NCBI RefSeq assembly: GCF_900094925.1
Contig: NZ_FMAY01000010.1
Location: 130,295-194,294, forward strand
Source of the DNA: Kosakonia oryzendophytica
Lineage (GTDB): Bacteria > Pseudomonadota > Gammaproteobacteria > Enterobacterales > Enterobacteriaceae
Length of the DNA: 64,000 nt
Reading direction: 5' to 3'
Shown: one piece after another, positions 39,384-51,775 of the stretch
How positions within the stretch are numbered: the first letter of the stretch is position 1
Layout: the number at the start of each line of letters is the position of its first letter
Program-made: the position numbers and the translations under genes
Notes under the pieces: model-generated
Databases searched by the model: none
Told to the model about the DNA's origin: nothing
What the model saw: the letters and a program-made list of their open reading frames with translations, nothing else

Positions 39384-40784
39384 ATGAGCGTTGTGCCTGT
39401 AGCCGACGTATTCCATAGCCGCGTTGCCGTTGACAGCGAAGTCACCGTACGCGGATGGGTGCGCACCCGCCGAGATTCTAAAGCTGGTATCTCCTTCCTC
39501 GCCGTTTATGACGGCTCCTGCTTTAATCCTGTACAGGCCGTTATTAATAATTCTCTGCCCAATTACAATGACGAAGTGCTGCGTCTGACCACCGGTTGCT
39601 CCGTTATCGTCACCGGTAAAGTTGTGGCTTCGCCGGGCGAAGGCCAGAGTCTGGAAATTCAGGCAACCCGTGTTGAGGTGACAGGCTGGGTTGAAGATCC
39701 GGATACCTATCCGATGGCAGCAAAACGCCACAGTATCGAGTATCTGCGTGAAGTCGCACATCTTCGCCCACGCACGAACCTGATCGGTGCCGTTGCTCGC
39801 GTTCGCCATACGCTGGCGCAGGCGCTGCATCGCTTCTTTAATGAGCAAGGATTCTTCTGGGTTTCCACGCCGCTGATCACCGCGTCTGATACCGAAGGTG
39901 CAGGTGAGATGTTCCGCGTTTCGACGCTGGATATGGAAAACCTGCCGCGTACGCCGGAAGGCAAAGTAGATTATGACAAAGATTTCTTCGGCAAAGAGTC
40001 TTTCCTGACCGTATCGGGGCAGCTCAACGGTGAAACTTACGCCTGCGCGCTGTCGAAAATCTACACCTTTGGCCCGACCTTCCGTGCGGAAAACTCCAAC
40101 ACCAGCCGCCATCTGGCGGAGTTCTGGATGCTGGAACCAGAAGTGGCTTTTGCCGACCTGGATGATAACGCCCGTCTGGCCGAAGCGATGCTGAAATATG
40201 CTTTCAAAGCCGTCCTGGATGAACGTATGGATGACCTGAAGTTCTTCGAAGAACGGGTCGACAAAGATGCCATTGGCCGTCTGCAGCGCTTTATTGCGGC
40301 AGATTTCGCGCAGGTGGATTACACCGATGCGGTAGCCATTCTGGAGAAATGTGGCGAGACGTTTGAAAACCCGGTGTACTGGGGCGTCGATCTGGCTTCT
40401 GAACACGAACGTTACCTGGCGGAGAAGCACTTTAAAGCGCCGGTCGTGGTGAAAAACTACCCGAAAGATATCAAAGCGTTCTATATGCGCCTTAACGATG
40501 ACGGTAAAACCGTGGCGGCGATGGACGTGCTGGCGCCGGGCATTGGTGAAATCATCGGTGGTTCTCAGCGTGAAGAGCGTCTGGATGTTCTGGATGCCCG
40601 CATGGCCGAAATGGGGCTGAATAAAGAAGACTACTGGTGGTATCGCGACCTGCGCCGTTATGGCACTGTGCCGCATGCCGGTTTTGGTCTCGGTTTTGAG
40701 CGCCTGATCGCTTACGTAACAGGCGTACAGAACGTGCGTGACGTTATCCCGTTCCCACGCACCCCGCGCAACGCGACATTCTGA
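39384..40784 (+). CDS. asnS: Asparaginyl-tRNA synthetase
   Basis: This 466-residue class IIb synthetase has an OB-fold anticodon-binding domain (about 18-100) and a catalytic domain. Motif 2 is [19 protein letters not shown] and motif 3 is [15 protein letters not shown]. It charges tRNA-Asn. The start at 39384 ([10 protein letters not shown]), after AGAGAGAA, gives the E. coli length. A 503-codon open frame on the opposite strand is a codon-bias shadow. A strong terminator follows. Confidence 0.98.
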   Translation: MSVVPVADVFHSRVAVDSEVTVRGWVRTRRDSKAGISFLAVYDGSCFNPVQAVINNSLPNYNDEVLRLTTGCSVIVTGKVVASPGEGQSLEIQATRVEVTGWVEDPDTYPMAAKRHSIEYLREVAHLRPRTNLIGAVARVRHTLAQALHRFFNEQGFFWVSTPLITASDTEGAGEMFRVSTLDMENLPRTPEGKVDYDKDFFGKESFLTVSGQLNGETYACALSKIYTFGPTFRAENSNTSRHLAEFWMLEPEVAFADLDDNARLAEAMLKYAFKAVLDERMDDLKFFEERVDKDAIGRLQRFIAADFAQVDYTDAVAILEKCGETFENPVYWGVDLASEHERYLAEKHFKAPVVVKNYPKDIKAFYMRLNDDGKTVAAMDVLAPGIGEIIGGSQREERLDVLDARMAEMGLNKEDYWWYRDLRRYGTVPHAGFGLGFERLIAYVTGVQNVRDVIPFPRTPRNATF

Positions 40785-40803
40785 TCGACCCAATAAAAAT
40801 ATG

Positions 40804-40833
40804 AAGGCCAGCCCGAGCGCTGGCCTTTTTTTT
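40804..40833 (+). terminator. Intrinsic terminator of asnS
   Basis: AAGGCCAGC (40804-40812) pairs with GCTGGCCTT (40819-40827) around a six-base loop, followed by a long T-run. Confidence 0.93.
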
Positions 40834-41401
40834 ATCTCTTTTTTTACCCTGTTAATCTGCATTCAGAACGCAGACACATTTTTACTCACTTTCTTACCTG
40901 CCCGGTTATTTTCTGCACCATATTGGGTTAGAACCACTCTGTACAAAAAATCAACACCGATGTTGTTGCCCATTTTTACCTCCACGTGATTTCGCACGTT
41001 TGGTTAAAAACAGAGCAGCTATCCGGATGGCTAAATGAAGTTATAAGAAAATACAGGATGAGAGGGATTCCGGGATAAGAAAAGCCGTTATCTCAATTAA
41101 ACATAAGTAATTCATATAAATAGGAATGAAGATGCTGTTTTTAGCAGCAGTCAGTTCGGAATTATGAAGTGGTTCACAAAGTTCCCTAAAATTAATAAAT
41201 TCTTACACAATATTTCTTTTCGTTACCGCTTTAAGACATTTGTAGCACTTTCAGGGTAGCGAAACGCTGACATGTTTGGAAAGATGCCTTTCAGACACAG
41301 AAAGACACCAAACTCTCATCAATAGTTCCGTAAATGTTTATTGACGGAATTTATTGGCGGCAGTGGCAGGTGTTAAAAAAAACCAATGAGGGTAATAAAT
41401 A
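40834..41401 (+). promoter_or_regulatory. ompF control region and leader
   Basis: The promoter -10 AAAGAT (41280-41285) and -35 TAGCGA (41257-41262) are 17 bases apart and match the weak, activator-dependent E. coli ompF promoter. The AT-rich stretch at about 41196-41256 (TTCTTACACAATATTTC, TTCGTTACCGCTTTAAG) corresponds to the OmpR F1-F3 boxes. A further candidate, ACACATTTTTACTCAC near 40875, lies about where the distal F4 site is found in E. coli. The leader of about 110 bases ends GAGGGTAATAA, the region paired by the sRNA MicF in E. coli. The 40900-41190 stretch contains no coding frame I would support. Confidence 0.75.
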
Positions 41402-42496
41402 ATGATGAAGCGCAATATCCTGGCAGTGGTTATCCCTGCCCTGCTGGTAGCGGGCGCAGCTAACGCTGCAGAAATCTATAACAAAGATGGCAACAAAGTT
41501 GATATCTACGGTAAAGCTGTAGGTCTGCATTACTTCTCTGATAACGATGGCAACGACGGCGACAAAACTTATGCTCGTCTTGGCTTCAAAGGCGAAACCA
41601 AAATCAACGATCAGCTGACTGGTTATGGCCGTTGGGAATACAACTTCCAGGGCAACAACTCTGAAGGCTCTGATGCTCAGACTGACAACAAAACCCGTCT
41701 GGCATTTGCTGGTCTGAAATTTGGCGACGCAGGTTCTTTCGACTACGGTCGTAACCTCGGTCTGGTATACGATGCTATCAGCGTGACCGATATGCTGCCG
41801 GAATTCGGTGGTGATACCAGCAACAGCGATAACTTCTTCTCTGGCCGTAACGGTGGTCTGGCGACTTACCGTAACACCAACTTCTTCGGACTGGTTGATG
41901 GTCTGAACTTTGGTGTTCAGTATCTGGGCAAAAACGATCGCGCTGGTAACGTAACTCGTTCCAACGGCGACGGCTGGGCGACTTCTGTAAGTTATGACTT
42001 CCAGGGCTTCGGCATCGTTGGTGCTTACGGCGCAGCTGACCGTACCAATGATCAGCAGGCTAACACCAATTACGGCACTTCTGGCGAAAAAGCTGAGCAG
42101 TGGGCAACTGGTCTGAAATATGATGCGAACAACATCTACCTGGCAGCACTGTACGGTGAAACCCGTAATGCTACCCGCATGAGCACCACACTTCCGGGTG
42201 CCAGCGCTCCTACTAGCGGTTACCTGAACAAAACTCAGGACTTCTCTGTTGTAGCACAGTACCAGTTCGACTTCGGTCTGCGTCCGTCCATCGCTTACTA
42301 CAAATCTAAAGCGAAAGATGTTGCAGGTGTTGGTAGCGAAGACTTCATCAACTACATCGAAGTGGGCGCAACTTACTACTTCAACAAAAACATGTCTACC
42401 TATGTTGATTACCAGATCAACCAGATCGACAAAGACAACAAACTGGGCATCAACTCTGACGACACCGTTGCCGTTGGTATCGTTTACCAGTTCTAA
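41402..42496 (+). CDS. ompF: Outer-membrane porin OmpF
   Basis: This 364-residue general porin has a signal peptide (1-22, cleaved before AEIYNKDG) and sixteen beta strands. It ends in a terminal Phe (GIVYQF), as needed for BAM-dependent assembly. The constriction loop L3 motif PEFGGD is present. Surface loops differ from E. coli OmpF, for example [11 protein letters not shown] in L1 and [16 protein letters not shown] in L6. It could be called OmpF-like (OmpK35-type), but the asnS-ompF-aspC context supports OmpF. Codon bias is strong. Confidence 0.96.
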   Translation: MMKRNILAVVIPALLVAGAANAAEIYNKDGNKVDIYGKAVGLHYFSDNDGNDGDKTYARLGFKGETKINDQLTGYGRWEYNFQGNNSEGSDAQTDNKTRLAFAGLKFGDAGSFDYGRNLGLVYDAISVTDMLPEFGGDTSNSDNFFSGRNGGLATYRNTNFFGLVDGLNFGVQYLGKNDRAGNVTRSNGDGWATSVSYDFQGFGIVGAYGAADRTNDQQANTNYGTSGEKAEQWATGLKYDANNIYLAALYGETRNATRMSTTLPGASAPTSGYLNKTQDFSVVAQYQFDFGLRPSIAYYKSKAKDVAGVGSEDFINYIEVGATYYFNKNMSTYVDYQINQIDKDNKLGINSDDTVAVGIVYQF

Positions 42497-42527
42497 TCAG
42501 TCACCCCTCGACTGTTATATGCGTATC

Positions 42528-42554
42528 AAACAGGGCTCCGGCCCTGTTTTTTTA
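42528..42554 (+). terminator. Intrinsic terminator of ompF
   Basis: AAACAGGGC (42528-42536) pairs with GCCCTGTTT (42541-42549) around a four-base loop, then a T-run. Confidence 0.93.
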
Positions 42555-42683
42555 TGTCTGCGATATAAAGACCGATGACTTTTGAAAAGTATCGCGCTTT
42601 TTATCGCAAACGGTTGGCAATTCACGTATCTCCCGTTAACCTGATAGCGGATCTCCCTTCTGTCATCAAAATGGAACCTCGTC

Positions 42684-43874
42684 ATGTTTGAGAATATAAC
42701 CGCCGCTCCTGCCGATCCTATTCTGGGTCTGGCCGATCTGTTTCGCGCCGATGAACGCCCCAATAAAATCAACTTAGGGATCGGTGTCTATAAAGATGAA
42801 ACCGGCAAGACCCCGGTGCTGACCAGCGTAAAAAAAGCGGAACTTTATCTGCTGGAAAATGAGACCACCAAAAATTACCTCGGCATCGACGGTATTCCTG
42901 AATTTGGCCGTTGCACCCAGGAACTGCTGTTCGGCAAAGGCAGCGCGATTATCAACGACAAACGTGCACGCACAGCGCAAACCCCTGGTGGTACCGGCGG
43001 TCTGCGCGTAGCGGCGGATTTCCTTGCCAAAAACACCTCTGCAAAACGCGTATGGGTAAGCAACCCAAGCTGGCCGAACCATAAAGGCGTCTTCAACTCT
43101 GCCGGTCTGGAAGTGTGTGAATACGCTTACTACGACGCGCAGAATCACGCACTGGACTTCGACGGTATGCTGGCCAGCCTGAATAACGCACAAGCGGGCG
43201 ACGTGGTGCTGTTCCACGGCTGCTGCCATAACCCGACCGGTATCGATCCCACGCTTGAACAGTGGGAGACGCTGGCGAAGCTGTCCGTTGAAAAAGGCTG
43301 GCTGCCGCTGTTTGACTTTGCTTACCAGGGCTTTGCCCGCGGTCTGGAAGAAGACGCTGAAGGGTTGCGCGCGTTTGCTGCGCTGCATAAAGAGTTGCTG
43401 GTTGCCAGTTCCTTCTCGAAAAACTTTGGTCTGTACAATGAGCGTGTTGGTGCCTGCACGCTGGTTTGTGCTGATGCAGAAAGCGCCGATCGCGCCTTCA
43501 GCCAGATGAAATCGGTCATTCGTGCGAACTACTCTAACCCACCAGCGCATGGCGCTTCCGTGGTGGCGACGATCCTCAGCAATGAAGCTTTGCGCGCAAT
43601 CTGGGAACAGGAACTGACCGATATGCGCCAGCGTATCCAGCGCATGCGTCTGCTGTTTGTGAATACGCTGCAGGAGAAAGGCGCGGATCGTGATTTCAGC
43701 TTTATCACGAAACAGAATGGCATGTTCTCATTCAGCGGCCTGACCAAAGATCAGGTGCTGCGTCTGCGCGAAGAATTTGGGATTTACGCCGTGGCATCCG
43801 GGCGTATTAACGTAGCGGGCATGACGCCGGACAATATGGCACCGCTGTGTGAAGCCATCGTTGCTGTGCTGTAA
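42684..43874 (+). CDS. aspC: Aspartate aminotransferase
   Basis: This 396-residue PLP-dependent class I aminotransferase interconverts aspartate plus 2-oxoglutarate with oxaloacetate plus glutamate. The PLP-binding lysine is in [16 protein letters not shown]. Other active-site segments are [20 protein letters not shown] and the substrate-binding Arg in SGRINVAGM. It is the same length as in E. coli. A bidirectional terminator separates it from gloC. Confidence 0.98.
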   Translation: MFENITAAPADPILGLADLFRADERPNKINLGIGVYKDETGKTPVLTSVKKAELYLLENETTKNYLGIDGIPEFGRCTQELLFGKGSAIINDKRARTAQTPGGTGGLRVAADFLAKNTSAKRVWVSNPSWPNHKGVFNSAGLEVCEYAYYDAQNHALDFDGMLASLNNAQAGDVVLFHGCCHNPTGIDPTLEQWETLAKLSVEKGWLPLFDFAYQGFARGLEEDAEGLRAFAALHKELLVASSFSKNFGLYNERVGACTLVCADAESADRAFSQMKSVIRANYSNPPAHGASVVATILSNEALRAIWEQELTDMRQRIQRMRLLFVNTLQEKGADRDFSFITKQNGMFSFSGLTKDQVLRLREEFGIYAVASGRINVAGMTPDNMAPLCEAIVAVL

Positions 43875-43883
43875 CCCGTGGTG

Positions 43884-43915
43884 AAAAAAAGGGTCGCCAC
43901 GGCGACCCTTTTTTA
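43884..43915. terminator. Bidirectional terminator between aspC and gloC
   Basis: AAAAAAGGGTCGCC (about 43885-43898) pairs with GGCGACCCTTTTTT (43901-43914) around two bases. With flanking A and T runs it can stop transcripts from both convergent genes. Confidence 0.9.
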
Positions 43916-43916
43916 T

Positions 43917-44564
43917 TTACCAGACTGGCTGCTCATCCTGCAAAAACGGGTTATGCAGCCGTTCATCACCCAGCGTCGACAGAGGACCGTGGCCGGGAAT
44001 AAACGTCACATCATCGCCAAGCGGCAATAACTTGCGTTTGATGGAGTCAATCAGTTGCGCATGGTTGCCCTGCGGGAAATCGCTGCGCCCTACGCCGCCT
44101 TTAAACACCACATCGCCGGAAATCAGCAAACGCGATTGCGCGTCGAAGAACACCACGTGACCCGGCGTATGCCCCGGGCAGTGCAACACCTGTAAACTCA
44201 CTTTGCCCACGCTGACCGTATCGCCTTCATCCAGCCAGCGATCCGGCGTCAGCGGCTGACAATCATCAAGACCAAACATCCGGCTTTGCGCCGGTAAGCC
44301 TTGCAGCCAGAACTCATCTTGCTTTTCCGGGCCGATAATAGGCACACCATAATGCTGTGCTACTTCAGCCGCCGCGCCAACGTGATCGAGATGACCATGC
44401 GTCAGCAGAATCTGCGTGAGCGTCAGGCCGGAAGCATCCACTTCCTGAATAATACGCTCAGCATCACCGCCAGGATCGACCACGGCGGCAAGTTGGGTTT
44501 GTTCACACCAGACAAGCGAACAGTTCTGGGAGAATGCGGTAACCGGAATAATACGATAGTTCAT
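43917..44564 (-). CDS. gloC: GloC, type II glyoxalase (hydroxyacylglutathione hydrolase)
   Basis: This 215-residue metallo-beta-lactamase-fold enzyme hydrolyses S-lactoylglutathione. The metal-binding THGHLDHVG (HxHxDH, about 54-62) is present, with further ligands in [18 protein letters not shown] and [12 protein letters not shown]. Together with MgsA, encoded elsewhere in the window, it covers formation and the last step of removal of methylglyoxal. mepK lies upstream on the same strand with a 27-base gap, so they may be co-transcribed. Confidence 0.95.
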   Translation of the reverse strand: MNYRIIPVTAFSQNCSLVWCEQTQLAAVVDPGGDAERIIQEVDASGLTLTQILLTHGHLDHVGAAAEVAQHYGVPIIGPEKQDEFWLQGLPAQSRMFGLDDCQPLTPDRWLDEGDTVSVGKVSLQVLHCPGHTPGHVVFFDAQSRLLISGDVVFKGGVGRSDFPQGNHAQLIDSIKRKLLPLGDDVTFIPGHGPLSTLGDERLHNPFLQDEQPVW

Positions 44565-44591
44565 GCTGCTCCTGTAGCTCAGGCCTGAGGT

Positions 44592-45140
44592 TTACCAGTG
44601 CCGAAGCGGCCCGGTATCAATATGCACAAAGTTGCTGCTGGGGTAATATCCTACACCACCCGCGCGCAGAGATAACGCAGCTTTGCGAATATTGCTCAGA
44701 GAAATCCCTTCGATATGAAAATCCATGGCCTGCCCTTTGGTGTGATAACTCTTTTTCGCCACTCCACGGCTATGCTCACGAAGTTCATTATTGGTATCAA
44801 CAGAACGATAACCAGAAACGAGTTGCACAGGTTTGCGTGTTCCTAACAGCCCCTGCAGACGATAAAGCTGATCAAACAGACGAGGATCGATGCTTTTGAT
44901 CTTATTCGCGCGATAATCACGGAAAAAGTGGTTAAGTTTTGCTAATTCATCCTGAATATAGCCCCTGCCGTCGAAAAACTCGGCTTTAATAGATTCTCCG
45001 GTATGAAGATTATTAAGCGTCAGAATACGCGGGCGTGGAGTAGAAAGGGTGGCAAATGCCTGCGTCGGCAAGAAGGATGCGCCGAGAGCGACCCCACCTA
45101 AAGCAAGCAGTTTGCGACGATTAGCGTCAAATTTATCCAT
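44592..45140 (-). CDS. mepK: MepK, murein DD/LD-endopeptidase with Tat signal
   Basis: This 182-residue M15-type zinc peptidase cleaves mDAP-mDAP (and D-Ala-mDAP) cross-links, allowing cell-wall growth. The N-terminus NRRKLLALGG is a twin-arginine signal, followed by a hydrophobic stretch ending AFA, so export through Tat is expected. Metal-binding motifs are SYHTKGQAMDFH and FVHIDTG. The start at 45140 (MDKFDANRR) gives the E. coli length. It lies next to ldtD, which makes the 3-3 cross-links that MepK cuts. Confidence 0.95.
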   Translation of the reverse strand: MDKFDANRRKLLALGGVALGASFLPTQAFATLSTPRPRILTLNNLHTGESIKAEFFDGRGYIQDELAKLNHFFRDYRANKIKSIDPRLFDQLYRLQGLLGTRKPVQLVSGYRSVDTNNELREHSRGVAKKSYHTKGQAMDFHIEGISLSNIRKAALSLRAGGVGYYPSSNFVHIDTGPLRHW

Positions 45141-45328
45141 GATAATCAGGTCTTCAGGCAACATAAAATTGAACGTAATTTATGCACTTTTATGCGCACG
45201 AGAGGCACCTTACCGGGCATCAAAGTCCACGTCAAGGTTGCCTCATCCCAGCAAATACGGGCTCTGTAGCTTACCTGACCCGTTTTTCACCTTTTCTTAC
45301 GACAACGTTATTTTACGAACTGCTTCAT

Positions 45329-47140
45329 TTACCTGATTAATTGCTCCGCTTTTGGCAGGATTTGTGCACCGGATCGCGCCGTCAGATCATAATTGTAAAT
45401 ATCTGTACGATACTGCGTGCGACCATCAGCCCCGACAAACGCCGTCAAATAATAGAAATTGACCGGAATATCCTGACGGATATTCACGTAACGGGTATCC
45501 CCTTGCTTCAACGCATCGGAAATACGCGCGTCATTCCAGCCGGCATCCTGCAGAAGCATATTCGCCAACTCAGAGGCTTTATTCACACGTACACAGCCTG
45601 AACTCAGTGCCCGCGTCTCTTTCTGGAACAGGTTATGGTTCGGCGTATCGTGCAAATAGATAGCGTCAGAACTCGGCATATTGAACTTATAGCGGCCCAG
45701 CGAGTTCTGCGCACCAGGTGCCTGCTGGAACCGGAACGGCAGGTTTGATGGCGTAATTGTCGCCCAATCCACCATAGAGGGATCGATCGCTTCCTTGCTG
45801 TTCCAGCCGCGGAGCACGGTATAGCCATGGCGTTCCAGATAACCCGGATCACTCCACACTTTCGGCAGGATGTCTTTTCGCGCCAGCGTTGGTGGAACAT
45901 TCCACGGCGGGTTGACCACGACATTGCTTAGCGCGCTGCTCATCATCGGCGTTTTACGATCGGGTCGGCCGACAATCACCCTTGATGCCAGCACCGGGTT
46001 ACCGTTCAGGTAATAAACCAGTGAATATTCCGGAATATTCACCATAATTCCGGTCGCGAGATTACCGGGCAGCAGGCGAAGGCGTTGAATATTCAGTGCC
46101 AGCACGGCTGCACGTTGCGCCGGGCTAATGTTAAGCCAGTCACGCGTTGACTGACCGATCACCCCGTCCGCATGTAGCCCCTGCCAGGACTGAAAGCGTT
46201 TTACCGCTTCGACCAGCTGACGATCATAAGGACCGCGCGCTGCAGCCGTTGCGTGCGTTTTTTTCACCGGCTGAGCCGACGGGCTGACGGCGACATCATC
46301 GCCCGGCAGCGCGATATTGGGGCCACCATCCAGCATACCGGTACGCTGTAAAATTTCGCGCAGCGCAGCAATATCATTGCTCCACTGACCAGGGCGAAGG
46401 GACGCAGTATCTTTTAATTGCGGCCACGGGCGCGCATCGGCCACCAGCGCCAGTAACGACCGGTGCATTGCCGTATATTGCGGGTGGTGCGGAGCCAGGC
46501 TATTGATGAAACCAGGCAGTGAGTCCTTATCCAGCGCCAGCTGCCACTGATTGATAACGGAAAGAGCCGGCGACGCCAGCGTGTAGGGTTTGTCGCTATA
46601 GAGCCAGCGCTGCCCTTTTGTCTGAATACCTTCAACAAAATGCAGGTACCCCAGCATCGCATCCGACAGCACAATATCGCGCGCCAGCCCCGACACACCA
46701 GGATCGGTTAACAGCTCAACCCAAGCGGTAAATTGCGGCTGAAAACCGGCAATTGCCACTTCAGCCAGTTGTTGCTGAAACGCCTGCACCGCATCACGGT
46801 TGTCCCACATGGGTTTTTGCCCCCGCGCGGCATAGAGCGCAGCGAGCTGGTTCATATAGACCGGTGTCCAGTTCGCCGGCAATTGCGACTGCAACTGCGC
46901 ACGCACTGCTGTTACTGAAACACCGGCAGGATAAGGTGTGATACCTGCCATCATTGCCGTCGCAGGCGACTGTTCCAGCGGCTGTGCGAGCGCGGTCGGT
47001 TGATCGCCCTGCGTGGCTGAACTATCAACAGGAATCACTTCAGGCTCATCGGCCTGCACACCAAACAGCGGAGCGAATGCAAATGCCAGACACAAACTCA
47101 GCGCCGACATTCGACGACCATACAACTTCTCAAGCAACAT
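45329..47140 (-). CDS. ldtD: LdtD, L,D-transpeptidase forming 3-3 cross-links
   Basis: This 603-residue periplasmic enzyme (E. coli 615) has an N-terminal signal/anchor (about 10-30, ending VQADE) and a scaffold domain. It has a peptidoglycan-binding domain (about 305-350, [19 protein letters not shown]) and a YkuD catalytic domain (about 370-560) with the catalytic Cys in [15 protein letters not shown] and the conserved His in [10 protein letters not shown]. It is known in E. coli as a bypass route giving beta-lactam tolerance. The region around 275-305 is shorter than in E. coli, which accounts for the length difference. Confidence 0.95.
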   Translation of the reverse strand: MLLEKLYGRRMSALSLCLAFAFAPLFGVQADEPEVIPVDSSATQGDQPTALAQPLEQSPATAMMAGITPYPAGVSVTAVRAQLQSQLPANWTPVYMNQLAALYAARGQKPMWDNRDAVQAFQQQLAEVAIAGFQPQFTAWVELLTDPGVSGLARDIVLSDAMLGYLHFVEGIQTKGQRWLYSDKPYTLASPALSVINQWQLALDKDSLPGFINSLAPHHPQYTAMHRSLLALVADARPWPQLKDTASLRPGQWSNDIAALREILQRTGMLDGGPNIALPGDDVAVSPSAQPVKKTHATAAARGPYDRQLVEAVKRFQSWQGLHADGVIGQSTRDWLNISPAQRAAVLALNIQRLRLLPGNLATGIMVNIPEYSLVYYLNGNPVLASRVIVGRPDRKTPMMSSALSNVVVNPPWNVPPTLARKDILPKVWSDPGYLERHGYTVLRGWNSKEAIDPSMVDWATITPSNLPFRFQQAPGAQNSLGRYKFNMPSSDAIYLHDTPNHNLFQKETRALSSGCVRVNKASELANMLLQDAGWNDARISDALKQGDTRYVNIRQDIPVNFYYLTAFVGADGRTQYRTDIYNYDLTARSGAQILPKAEQLIR

Positions 47141-47277
47141 CCCTTGCCCCCTGTTTCTCTCACATTGCGCATGACGAATTCGTCAGCTTTCTATCAGTAT
47201 ATAAACAGCAAAAACCATTTGCCTGACCTGGTGTAAAGAAGTTTAAAGATAAAAAACCGGCAGGCATAGCGTTCAAA

Positions 47278-47310
47278 AATAAAAAAAGGGCGACACATAT
47301 GCCGCCCTTT
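47278..47310 (-). terminator. Intrinsic terminator of the muk operon
   Basis: On the minus strand, AAAGGGCG (rc of 47303-47310) pairs with CGCCCTTT (rc of 47285-47292) around a ten-base loop, followed by T residues. It lies 17 bases after mukB. Confidence 0.85.
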
Positions 47311-47326
47311 GCGTTCATCACACACG

Positions 47327-50300
47327 CTATGAAGCGTCTGCGGTACCCGGCAATGTTTCCGGTAGTTGCGCCGCGAAGCCGCGCAGACCGACCACATGCA
47401 CATGTTCATGATTCTGGAAGACTTTACGTACCAGTTTATACGTTGTGCCTTTTTCCGGGCTGATGTTTTCCGGCGCGGCAATGATCAACTGCATCTCCAG
47501 ACGTTCACACAGCTCGAACAAGGTCGCAATGGAACGGGCATCGAGACGTGCCGCCTCATCAAGGAACAACAGACGACACGGCGAAATATCTTTGCCGCGC
47601 AGGCGACGGGCTTCATCTTCCCAGCTCTGCACGACCATCACCAGAATCGACATCCCGGTACCGATAGCCTCCCCGGTGGAGAGCGCGCCGGATTCTGCAC
47701 GTAACCAGCCGTCGGAGCCACGGTTAACTTCCACTTCCATCTCCAGATAGTTGCGGTAGTCCAGCAGCTCTTCACCAATGGTCTGCGGCGTGCGTTGGCC
47801 CATATCGATTTGCGGGTTCAGGCGCTGATAGAGTTTCGCCAGCGCTTCCGAGAAGGTCAGGCGGCTGCTGTTAAACAGATCCTGATGCTGCTCATGTTGC
47901 TCTGAAAGCACCGTCAGCAACGTGGCATGGCTTTCGCGCACGTTCACATTCAGACGCACACTGTTAACCTGGCCGAAGGAGACGCTTTGCAGCCCCTGGT
48001 TCAGCATACGAATACGGTTCTGCTCGCGCTGAATGGTTTTACGAATAATATTCGCCACACTGCGGGAGCTGATGGCCAGTTTCTGCTCGCGGGACGTCAG
48101 TTCTTCCGTCAGACGGCTGAGTTCGATCTCCATCTGTTCAATGGCTTCAACCGGATCATCAGTACGAATAATATCCTGACGGATACGCTCGCGCAGATGC
48201 TGATACACGGCGACGAAGAACTGGATCTTGCGCTCCGGACGTTTTGGATCTTCCGACATACGCAGTACATCGCGCAGATGCTCATTGTCTGATACTGCCA
48301 GACGCAATGCCCCCAACGCCTTATCCGACATCGAACGCAGTTCGTCAGCGGAGAGATAAGCCAGCTCACGGCGGTGCAAACGGCGTTCTACGCCATTGTC
48401 TTTCACCATGCGCATCACCGCACACCAGCCCGCTTTCGCGGTCACCACCTGCTCGCGCATCTCATGATAATCACGTTCCAGCTTGCGCAGTCTGCGTGTC
48501 AGGTTATCCATCTCCGCTTCACAGAATGTGAGCGCTTTTTCCAGTTGGTTGCGACGGGCACGGTTGGTAGAGAGTTGTGCATGCAGTTCGTCGCGGCGAA
48601 TACGCGCCCGCTCTTCCGCGCCGCCATCCGCACGTACGCCGATCTCCTGCAACTCTTTTTGCAGATCGTTAAGCAGCTCTTTTTTGGTATCAAACGAACT
48701 TTTCAGCGAAGCCAGCACCTGGTTGTACTGACCATACTGCGCCGCATGGCTACGCATCGCTTCACGGGCTTTGGTTCGTTCCGCTTCCGCCTGCTCCAGG
48801 CGCTGACGCAGTTTTTCGTTGAGATCGTTGTTACCGTTAAACATTTCAGCCGCATCGGAATAGCTGAAATGGGCGCGGCGTTGCACCACTTCCGCCAGCA
48901 CAAATGCCTGCTGGCGCGCCTCACGCTGCACCTGCTGTGAGGCGGCGTAATCTTCTTTTAACTGTTCAAACTGCTCCGGGTCGCTTTGCAGCACCGACAC
49001 CATCGGCTCCAGTTTTGCCAGCTGGTTGCCAAACTGCTGAATAAAGCGGGCGGCTTCCTGCGCCTCATCCAGACGCTCCTGGATCTCATCTACGCGATCC
49101 GCCAGCGTATCGTCAGCCAGCAAGTTGATGCGGGGCAATAAGCGGTTAAGCTGCGCCACGCCCTCTTTCGCCTGCTCAAACTGTACACGGCTTTGCTGGT
49201 TGTCGTTCTCATGAGCGCTGATGGCGCGTTCCAGCTCACCGCGGCGGCTGTTGAGCGTACGGATCTCCGCTTCCGGATCGTCTTCGAACGCCACCGCCAG
49301 ATGGCTGCCAATAAAGCGGCTGAACGCCTGATGCAGACGCTGCGTTTTTTGCACATCGAAAGAGAGGGTAGCAAAACGCTCCGCCAGCTCTTCACGTTCG
49401 GCGTGCAGGCTTTCAATGCGGCTTTCGCGGGCTGCGCGGCCAAACAGCGGCAGCGCCGGGAAACGAGAGTAGCGCCACTGGCGATCGGCAATCTTCACGA
49501 CCACCGCTTTCTCCAGCTCATCAACGCTGAACACGCTGTCATCAAAGGATTGTGGATCCCCTTCAATCAAATAGAGATCTTCCGGGCAATCATCCAGGCC
49601 TTCCAGCATTTCGGCGATCTGCGACAGATCCGGCACCACAATGGCATGGCGCGAGGGGCCGTACAACGCAGAGTAGTACGGCGCATCGTCAATGCTGACA
49701 TCATCGTAAATTTCTGACAGCAGCACGCCGCCAAAGCGTTCCGCCAGCGCATTCAGACGCCCGTCTTCCGCGCCGCCAGGCTGACTTAACCGTTCAATTT
49801 CGTCGTCCACTGCACGTTTGCGCGCGCCAATTTCGTCACGTTCAACGATGGCTTCCCGCTCGCGCTCCAGCAGTTGTTGCAGGTATTCGGTCACATCCTG
49901 ACCGGATTCAAACTGCTCGCCGCTCTGCTCGCACAGTTGCGTCAGACTACTCTGCGCCGCCAGCCAGACAGGCGCGCGTTTGGTCAGCGACTGAATACGT
50001 GATTGCAGCTGCTCCAGTTCCTGACGCATCGCCATACGCTGTTCACCCGCGGCAGCGACATTATCGGACAGTGCAGCGATTTGCGCTTCCAGTTGCTGAT
50101 GCAGCGCCTCTAACTCTTCGGCGTCATACTGCTTACCCTGGCGTTTGCAGAACTCCGCCAGCAAACGCTCAGCATCCTGCTGCTCACGCAGACGCTGCTC
50201 CAGCTCATTCAGACGCATACGTAGCGGCTGAACCTGCTCCGCTAAATGGCGCTGGTTAACACCATCGCGCAATAAGTCGCGGGCAACATCCCAGGCTTCA

Positions 50301-51775
50301 TCACGGGCCAGCGGGCCATTGATGGCCGCCACCAGTTGATACGCCTGCTCAAACTGGCTGTGCGCCGTCTGGGCTACGCTCAGTTTCTGATCCAGTGACA
50401 GCAGTTTTTCTGTGGCTTCCTGCTCTTTCGCCTGGAAGGTTTCCAGCCATTCATCGGCGGTTTCTGCCGTCAGATCCGGCAGACGGCACAGCTCTTTCGC
50501 ACGCTGCAACGCCTGCAGCGCCTGGTTGTACTGGATAGCGCGGGTTTGCTGTACGTCCAGCGCCTGCTGGTAGTCTGCAAGCTGGCTTTTCAGCTCATCC
50601 ACTTCCAGTTCAGCCGCTTCGGCGCGGGCTTCGTTCTCTTCCTGGCGCTCGGCGGCTTCCGCCACCACTTCATGTTGCTCTTCGAGACGAATGCTCAGTT
50701 CGTCCAGATCCGCTTCGTAGCGTTCAATTTTTTCCTGCTGACGCAGTGCCGTCTGCACCAGGTTCAGGTGGTCACTGGCGGCCTGATAATCCGCTTCCAG
50801 ATCCCCTTCCGATCCGGCGTGCTCAGAGAGCTCGCGCGCCATATCAACATGCTTGTATTGTTCCGCCGCCAGCTGCTGACGCGATGTAAACAGTTCACGA
50901 CGAAACTCCAGCGCCTTGTCCAGATGCACCCGACGTTCGTTAGCGTGGCGCATATAATCCGCCGCCACGTAGTTAGTGGCTTCACTGATTAAATGCTTAA
51001 ACAGATCGCGATCCGACTGAGTCACACGGATAGCTTCCAGCGTCATGCGGTTTTCGCGCAACGCAGCTTCCATGTCCTGGAACGCCTTACGGACACCGCC
51101 GTTTTCCGGTAACAGATAATCGCGAAGAGAACGGGTAATGGCGCTGGAGATCCCGCCGTACAGCGAGGCCTCAATCAGACGATAGAACTTACTGCGATCC
51201 GAAGCAGAACGCAGACGCCGCGCGACAATGCCCAGATCGAACATCAGCGCATGGTAGTCAGTAATAGAGTTGAACTGCTTAAACTGTACGCCTTCCATCG
51301 CATCCAGTTTGTCTTTCACTTCCTGCAGCGACAACACCCGCGCCTGGCGTTCGTTCAGGGTTTCAGTCAGTAACTGAGTCGGCAGCATGGCTGTCGGCAG
51401 GCCCTGAATGGCAAACGGTTTAATGTCCACTTTACGATCGCGACCGGCAACCTGCTGCAGACGCACCCCCACCAGCACACGCTGATGACGGGAGTTGATC
51501 ACATCGAGCACCGAATAACAGACACCGGCTTTTAGCTTCCCGTGCAGACCTTTATCACGGGAGCCTGACGTGGCTCCGGCTTCAGTGGTGTTACGGAAAT
51601 GCAGCAGCGTCAGATCCGGAATCAGTGCGGTGACAAACGCCGCCATAGTGGTGGATTTCCCGGCGCCGTTCCCCCCGGAGAGGGTGGTTACCAGTTCATC
51701 CAGGTCAAAGGTGCGGGCAAAAAAGCCGTTCCAGTTAATCAGCGTTAGCGAACGGAACTTACCACGATCGATCAT
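47327..51775 (-). CDS. mukB: MukB, chromosome-condensing SMC-like ATPase
   Basis: This 1482-residue protein (E. coli 1486) has N-terminal head Walker [16 protein letters not shown] (about 33-47) and long coiled-coil arms (about 290-640 and 800-1080) around a hinge (about 650-780). The C-terminal head has signature [13 protein letters not shown] and Walker [12 protein letters not shown]. With MukF and MukE it extrudes loops and condenses the chromosome. MatP displaces it from the Ter region, and matP is in the same window. Start and mukE stop overlap by one base (TAATG). Confidence 0.98.
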   Translation of the reverse strand: MIDRGKFRSLTLINWNGFFARTFDLDELVTTLSGGNGAGKSTTMAAFVTALIPDLTLLHFRNTTEAGATSGSRDKGLHGKLKAGVCYSVLDVINSRHQRVLVGVRLQQVAGRDRKVDIKPFAIQGLPTAMLPTQLLTETLNERQARVLSLQEVKDKLDAMEGVQFKQFNSITDYHALMFDLGIVARRLRSASDRSKFYRLIEASLYGGISSAITRSLRDYLLPENGGVRKAFQDMEAALRENRMTLEAIRVTQSDRDLFKHLISEATNYVAADYMRHANERRVHLDKALEFRRELFTSRQQLAAEQYKHVDMARELSEHAGSEGDLEADYQAASDHLNLVQTALRQQEKIERYEADLDELSIRLEEQHEVVAEAAERQEENEARAEAAELEVDELKSQLADYQQALDVQQTRAIQYNQALQALQRAKELCRLPDLTAETADEWLETFQAKEQEATEKLLSLDQKLSVAQTAHSQFEQAYQLVAAINGPLARDEAWDVARDLLRDGVNQRHLAEQVQPLRMRLNELEQRLREQQDAERLLAEFCKRQGKQYDAEELEALHQQLEAQIAALSDNVAAAGEQRMAMRQELEQLQSRIQSLTKRAPVWLAAQSSLTQLCEQSGEQFESGQDVTEYLQQLLEREREAIVERDEIGARKRAVDDEIERLSQPGGAEDGRLNALAERFGGVLLSEIYDDVSIDDAPYYSALYGPSRHAIVVPDLSQIAEMLEGLDDCPEDLYLIEGDPQSFDDSVFSVDELEKAVVVKIADRQWRYSRFPALPLFGRAARESRIESLHAEREELAERFATLSFDVQKTQRLHQAFSRFIGSHLAVAFEDDPEAEIRTLNSRRGELERAISAHENDNQQSRVQFEQAKEGVAQLNRLLPRINLLADDTLADRVDEIQERLDEAQEAARFIQQFGNQLAKLEPMVSVLQSDPEQFEQLKEDYAASQQVQREARQQAFVLAEVVQRRAHFSYSDAAEMFNGNNDLNEKLRQRLEQAEAERTKAREAMRSHAAQYGQYNQVLASLKSSFDTKKELLNDLQKELQEIGVRADGGAEERARIRRDELHAQLSTNRARRNQLEKALTFCEAEMDNLTRRLRKLERDYHEMREQVVTAKAGWCAVMRMVKDNGVERRLHRRELAYLSADELRSMSDKALGALRLAVSDNEHLRDVLRMSEDPKRPERKIQFFVAVYQHLRERIRQDIIRTDDPVEAIEQMEIELSRLTEELTSREQKLAISSRSVANIIRKTIQREQNRIRMLNQGLQSVSFGQVNSVRLNVNVRESHATLLTVLSEQHEQHQDLFNSSRLTFSEALAKLYQRLNPQIDMGQRTPQTIGEELLDYRNYLEMEVEVNRGSDGWLRAESGALSTGEAIGTGMSILVMVVQSWEDEARRLRGKDISPCRLLFLDEAARLDARSIATLFELCERLEMQLIIAAPENISPEKGTTYKLVRKVFQNHEHVHVVGLRGFAAQLPETLPGTADAS

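Noticed and set aside
39351..40862. 503-codon open frame on the minus strand opposite asnS
   Set aside because: It lies antisense to a fully conserved synthetase with strong codon bias, has no recognisable domain and shows no ribosome-binding site. Long antisense frames are a known by-product of biased codon use.
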